From Magnaporthiopsis rhizophila (taxonomy: Eukaryota; Ascomycota; Sordariomycetes; Magnaporthales; Magnaporthaceae): a stretch of 64,000 nucleotides of DNA. A model generated the notes under the pieces. That model did not search any database. It saw only the letters and a program-made list of their open reading frames with translations, and had not been told where the DNA came from. Below are positions 60,339 through 64,000 of this stretch, piece by piece (position 1 is the first letter of the stretch; each line of letters starts with the position of its first letter). The DNA is taken from NCBI GenBank assembly GCA_003049465.1, contig PYSS01000127.1:48045-112044 (forward strand), read 5' to 3'. A program made the translations under genes and the position numbers.

Positions 60339-61836
60339 CCTCTTATTGATAGCAGCCAACACACTGGATCACGGATATTTACTGTCACGCCGACCACTTG
60401 ATCCCGGCTGCACGATAGGAAGGCTTGTGCGATCCAAGTAGCTCGCGAGATACCTAGGCCGTTGGACGTGCGTGCGTGTTGGCGGGGGTGCAGGCAAACA
60501 TCAGCTCCGGGTGTATATAAAAGCACCACAAGTCCGACTGCAAAAAAATCTCGAAAGCAGGTGTCGAGGCAGGTAGGCTTGAGCGCAGACTGATTATGTG
60601 ACAAAGTGGGTGTTGGATGATAGCAGGCACGGCGAACCAGGCAGGCAGTGAAAGAACTGGAAGGGAGAGTAGAAAGAAGGAAAAGATGGAAGCGGGTTGA
60701 CGACAACAGAAAACACCGTTGATGTCACTACTAATAAGCACCATAACGGTGACAGGGTAATCGGCACGATTAATAATGTCCCTTTGCGCTTGCAGGTGGG
60801 ATCCAGAGGGACGCGTCGGGGTCGGGCTCGGGCTCGGAGTCGGGGTCGGGTCATTCATAGTGCGGTCATCAACTTGCCTAAAAGGGGGGCAGGGGACCGG
60901 GCCTGTCAGACTCGACTGCAATCCGCCATTCCGCTCCCGCCCCCCAGCTGTCCAAGCCAAATAGCATTTCCATGCCTTGATCACCGGTCCCTAATATGGT
61001 TTATTACGCTGGAAGTGAAACTTCACATCATGCCCGCATTGAAATTTCGTAGAGGAAGATGCCGATTGTAACGGTGTAGGGTTGCCCAAGGGGAAGCCCC
61101 TTTGCCACCTTTGGAGACCCTGTCACGCCCTAGGTCGGCCTTTTGCTCTAAGTCCGATACGCGCCGAGCGTTGGGCCAATCCCATGCCATCGATCGATCG
61201 AGCATTGTGGTGACATGGTGTCAGGGTGGACAAGCACCGGCACGCCCGACAACCAATATCCCGGGAGCAAACCGTCGGTTGAACTGGCGGGGCTTCGTGG
61301 GGACTTTTATAGCGGACGAAGGCCATGTGTTTTTTAGCCACGCACACCGCGTGGCTTGCCGACTTCTGCGTCATTAGTGGCAAGGCCATGATACCGCAGG
61401 CCGTAGGGAGCGCCGCGGAATCAGTACATAGATGCCCACACGGTGAATGGTAGATAGGTAAGGTATGTCTAATTACTCGCGTTAGTCGACCCAAGGCATG
61501 CAGACTGGAATTAGAAATAGGTGAGGTATCCAACTCAGTCGGCAGTTGCAAGCGGATCCGCACCACGCGGCGTAAGTGTGTATATGTGCGTTCACGACAA
61601 CGAGTTCCTATAATCGCGCCGCGACATGCGTAGACTTGCTGGCTTCCCCAGCCCAAACCCCGTCTCCATTTCGAAAAATACAGCCAACCTATAAATTCAC
61701 TTCGTCTGCAATATAATCACCTCGCTTGCGATTTAACCATTCGTGGACGATTTAATTAAACCGATTATTGTTTTCACATTCTCAAATACAGGCAATTAAA
61801 AGGGCAAGGCAGTTAGGAAGTTAAGGCAGTTGGGAG
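60339..61836. other. Upstream region of the Zn2Cys6 gene, no supported CDS
   Basis: A rightward TATATAAAAG box occurs at about 60515, but no convincing gene follows. A GTCGGG/CTCGGG short repeat lies at about 60815-60850. Frames on the minus strand up to 177 codons (61123-61656) show no motif or codon regularity. This nearly 1.5-kb space may serve as an extended promoter or leader. Confidence 0.45.
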
Positions 61837-62044
61837 GGTTGAATCGTGCCAGCCGAATTTGAAATGGGGGTTGATTCATGTAGTAGATTTGGGCAATTGA
61901 AAAAGGTTACATCGCGGTAGCCGAATTTGAAGTGGGGGCTGAATATCGGGGAGGGGCAGATCGGGGCGGGGCAAGTCGGGGCGGGGCATGCGCAGCTGAG
62001 GGCGGGTCAGGCCCCATTTTGAATTCGGCTGGGGCGATTCAGCC
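61837..62044. repeat. Foldback element with 33-bp inverted ends, possible MITE
   Basis: GGTTGAATCGTGCCAGCCGAATT... at 61837-61869 is repeated in inverted form at 62012-62044 with a few mismatches. A third, direct and partial copy (GTAGCCGAATTTGAAGTGGGG) lies at about 61917-61938. Between them are GGGGCGGGGCA repeats. No clear target duplication is visible. It sits at the right edge of the gene island. Confidence 0.6.
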
Positions 62045-62225
62045 TTTGCCAATTAGTTGCACCTCGCTATTGTAACAGAGCCTTATTATAACGCCAAAAC
62101 ACTTAATATATCCTTGCATAATATTACATGCGAGGTCGCTAAACACTGGGTTTTAACCGGGTTTTAATAATAAAATTTATTATTTTATTAAAAAAAAACA
62201 TTACTGTTACATGTTATAACCACAG

Positions 62226-62720
62226 TGTTACAAACGGTTCTCTGCTTCTAGGGTAGGGTACGCTAGGGGAGGTGCTAAGCAATATGATCTTCACAAGGTT
62301 GCTTGTGCTTGGAAAACTGGAATAATAACAAAGGTTTCGATTATTTGCCTAAAAGGGTGCTTTGGAGCTAATTTAGGTTAATTAATGCCAAAGCCTTAAT
62401 TAAAAATTATCCGACACAATAAAAAACTTTTACCTTTATATATCCGTAACCTTTCTGTATTATATTTTTTTGGATCTATTGTTTTATTACAAATCCATAA
62501 ATTTTTAAATTTATTATTTTGTTACAAATTTATAAATTTTTGGATTTATTATTTTGCTGCAGATCCATAAATCCTAATTAGATAAATATTTAATTATATA
62601 ACCTTTTGCACCGTTCTGGTTTTAGTTATTCAGCTTTTGGCTTTTATAATTGCAAAATAAAAATATTATACTAAAAATTAGCCCTAACCTTTTTGCCCCC
62701 TGCCAATTATGGTTATAATA
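62226..62720 (-). repeat. LTR of the diverged Gypsy-A relative
   Basis: 495 bp. The outer 200 bp follow the Gypsy-A LTR closely (GTTCTCTGCTTCTAGGGTAGGG). The interior at 62460-62590 is replaced by A/T-rich tandem units of about 40 bp. It is followed by a purine-tract signature (TTTCTTTTTTTAAG on the + strand). Confidence 0.82.
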
Positions 62721-63168
62721 TTAGGTTTCTTTTTTTAAGCCAAATTTTTTTAGCTATATTTATAACCCCGTTTTTTTATTAATAATAAATATTTTTTTTT
62801 TTTTTGCTATTTCCCGTTCCCCTTTTTTTTAACAAAATGTTTGGTTGGGTGCAAAAATACCGTTTTGCTAAAAAAACCCTTTATTGCAAAAAGTTTTTAG
62901 CTATTATTTTTTTTGTTTTTTTGATATATTTTTTTATTTTTATTGCAAATTTTTGGGTTGCGCTTTATATACGGCCTTTTTTTAAAAAAAATTTCGGTGT
63001 ATAAAATGCTTTTATATTAACCATTTTGGTTATAATATTTTAAACCCCTTATTTATCGAATTTTGAAATATTATAATTTAATATAATAAGCTAAAAACCA
63101 AACTGAAAAAGGTGGAAAAAAAAATCTTTTGTTTGCAATAATAAAAATAAATATGGTTGAAAAAAATA

Positions 63169-63360
63169 ATGTGTGCTATTTGTTGCAAAATTGATAATAT
63201 TAAAAAATTAAAGCAAATTAAGCAGGAAAAAGCCGAAAAAGCGGCCGTTTAGGCCCTTATCGTTTTTTTAAACCTGTTAATCCCTAATTTTCTTTTGTTA
63301 TTTTTAGGCTGGGCTAATTATAAAATTAATCCTAACTTTAATCTGTTAGCCCTGTTTTAA
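63169..63360 (+). pseudogene. Antisense ORF remnant of the diverged Gypsy-A relative
   Basis: 64 codons from ATG 63169 to TAA 63358-63360, the same length as the terminal open part in the three other copies. It has the shared NIKKLK segment and the same NPNFNLLALF-type ending, interrupted by one TAG (63250). It is antisense to the element's pol. Persistence at this divergence argues that the frame was once coding. Confidence 0.5.
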
Positions 63361-64000
63361 CCAGGTAAATTATTTTGGTGTTCCGAATTGAAATCCGAAT
63401 TTTGGCACTGATATTAATTCTTTTTTAAAAGTTTTCCGCCAGTATTTTTCGAAAGCTTTTAATATATTTTTTAGGTTTATTTCCTTTTTCCAAATGCTTT
63501 TTTTAATTTATATCCTGCTTATTTAACCAAATAATATTTAGTTCTGTTAATAATATTTTTGTCCAAAATTTTTTCAATTTTGTACTTTTATTTTGGGTCG
63601 ATTTTTATTAATTTGTTATTTTTAAACCTTAGTGGTGCTAATTTAAGCAAATTTATGTAAAAAATTGGATAATTATATATAATTAGTGGCAATTAAAATT
63701 TATAATTAATATTGGAAATTTTTTTTAAAATTTTGAACGGTTTTAATTTTTTATAATTTAATTTATTATTTGGTTGTTTTATTTTAATATTGCGTTAAAA
63801 AAGATAAATATTATCCTTTTTTTTAAAAGTTGGTTTTTTAATCCTTTTTTTATTAGCCTATATAAATATGCGCTGTTGTAATTTTTTTAGCTTTATTTGG
63901 AGGTTTTTGTATAATTTGATAAATTTTTTTATTTGTATTTTTGTTATTAAAGTATATGGTTTTGCCCTGGGTTTTTTATATACCGTAAATATATATTTAT

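Larger units (their letters stand above)
62226..64000 (-). mobile_element. Diverged Gypsy-A relative, 3' end, truncated by the window
   Basis: Starts with a 495-bp LTR (62226-62720, TGTTACAAACGG...ATGGTTATAATA). The internal sequence on the minus strand has a chromodomain remnant at about 63475-63540 (YYLVK, AGYK). Integrase-end sequence follows near 63700-63990. It differs more from copies 1-3 than they do from each other. The middle of the LTR has different repeats (AAATTTATAAATTTTTGGATTT-like). The element continues beyond 64000. Confidence 0.82.

Noticed and set aside
60454..60984. 176-codon minus-strand frame upstream of the Zn2Cys6 gene
   Set aside because: The Thr-Pro repeat reflects the GTCGGG microsatellite. 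The rest lacks any recognisable feature and overlaps probable leader sequence.
61123..61656. 177-codon minus-strand frame
   Set aside because: No domain, no homologous pattern and unbiased codon use. It is likely chance in GC-balanced intergenic DNA.
45650..62225. Secondary-metabolite cluster or Starship-type giant element
   Set aside because: No PKS, NRPS, terpene or tyrosine-recombinase (DUF3435-like) gene is present. The genes are ordinary core functions.

Overview
The window looks like a filamentous ascomycete (Pezizomycotina). It has spliced genes with short GTAAGT-type introns, a Zn(II)2Cys6 regulator, chromodomain Ty3/gypsy and copia retrotransposons, and Fot1/pogo transposons whose coding frames are riddled with C-to-T and G-to-A changes. 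That damage is the signature of repeat-induced point mutation (RIP). A class such as Sordariomycetes is plausible but not proven from the sequence.

Region 1 (about 1-45.6 kb) is an AT-rich transposon graveyard, and its nesting order can be read from target-site duplications. The oldest visible layer is a minus-strand copia element (3' LTR at 2.25-2.95 kb, RT-RNase H at 3.0-4.97 kb, integrase end at 19.33-20.16 kb). A 14.4-kb tandem array of two Gypsy-A elements sharing the central LTR (4969-19332) splits it. Next come a recombined 3' fragment of a second family (Gypsy-B, 20.16-22.86 kb) carrying a miniature LTR element (TRIM), a solo copia-type LTR (23104-23759), and a second LTR of that type split by another TRIM (24976-25607). 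A complete reverse-oriented Gypsy-A copy follows (26129-33577, perfect TSD ATTAC). An 11.2-kb Gypsy-B element (33732-44969, perfect TSD ATAAC) contains two inverted Fot1-like DNA transposons.

Region 2 (about 45.7-62.1 kb) is a sharply bounded, GC-balanced gene island with seven supported genes. In order they are EOS1 (N-glycosylation membrane protein, +), eIF1/SUI1 (-), TRM44 (tRNA Um44 methyltransferase, +), GPI2 (GPI-GlcNAc transferase subunit, -), an unrecognised single-pass secretory-pathway protein (+), a long annexin (+) and a Zn2Cys6 regulator (-). They are ordinary core genes of ER glycosylation and GPI synthesis, translation, tRNA modification, membrane binding and transcription. Nothing indicates one pathway or a secondary-metabolite cluster.

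Region 3 (62226-64000) is the 3' end of another, more diverged Gypsy-A relative, and AT-rich sequence resumes there.

The most unusual signal is a 134-codon antisense reading frame between the chromodomain and the 3' LTR of Gypsy-A. It keeps length and frame in three copies, and its last 64 codons persist in the diverged fourth. Other notable items are the two 111-bp-LTR TRIMs and an unrecognised sense region downstream of the Gypsy-B chromodomain.
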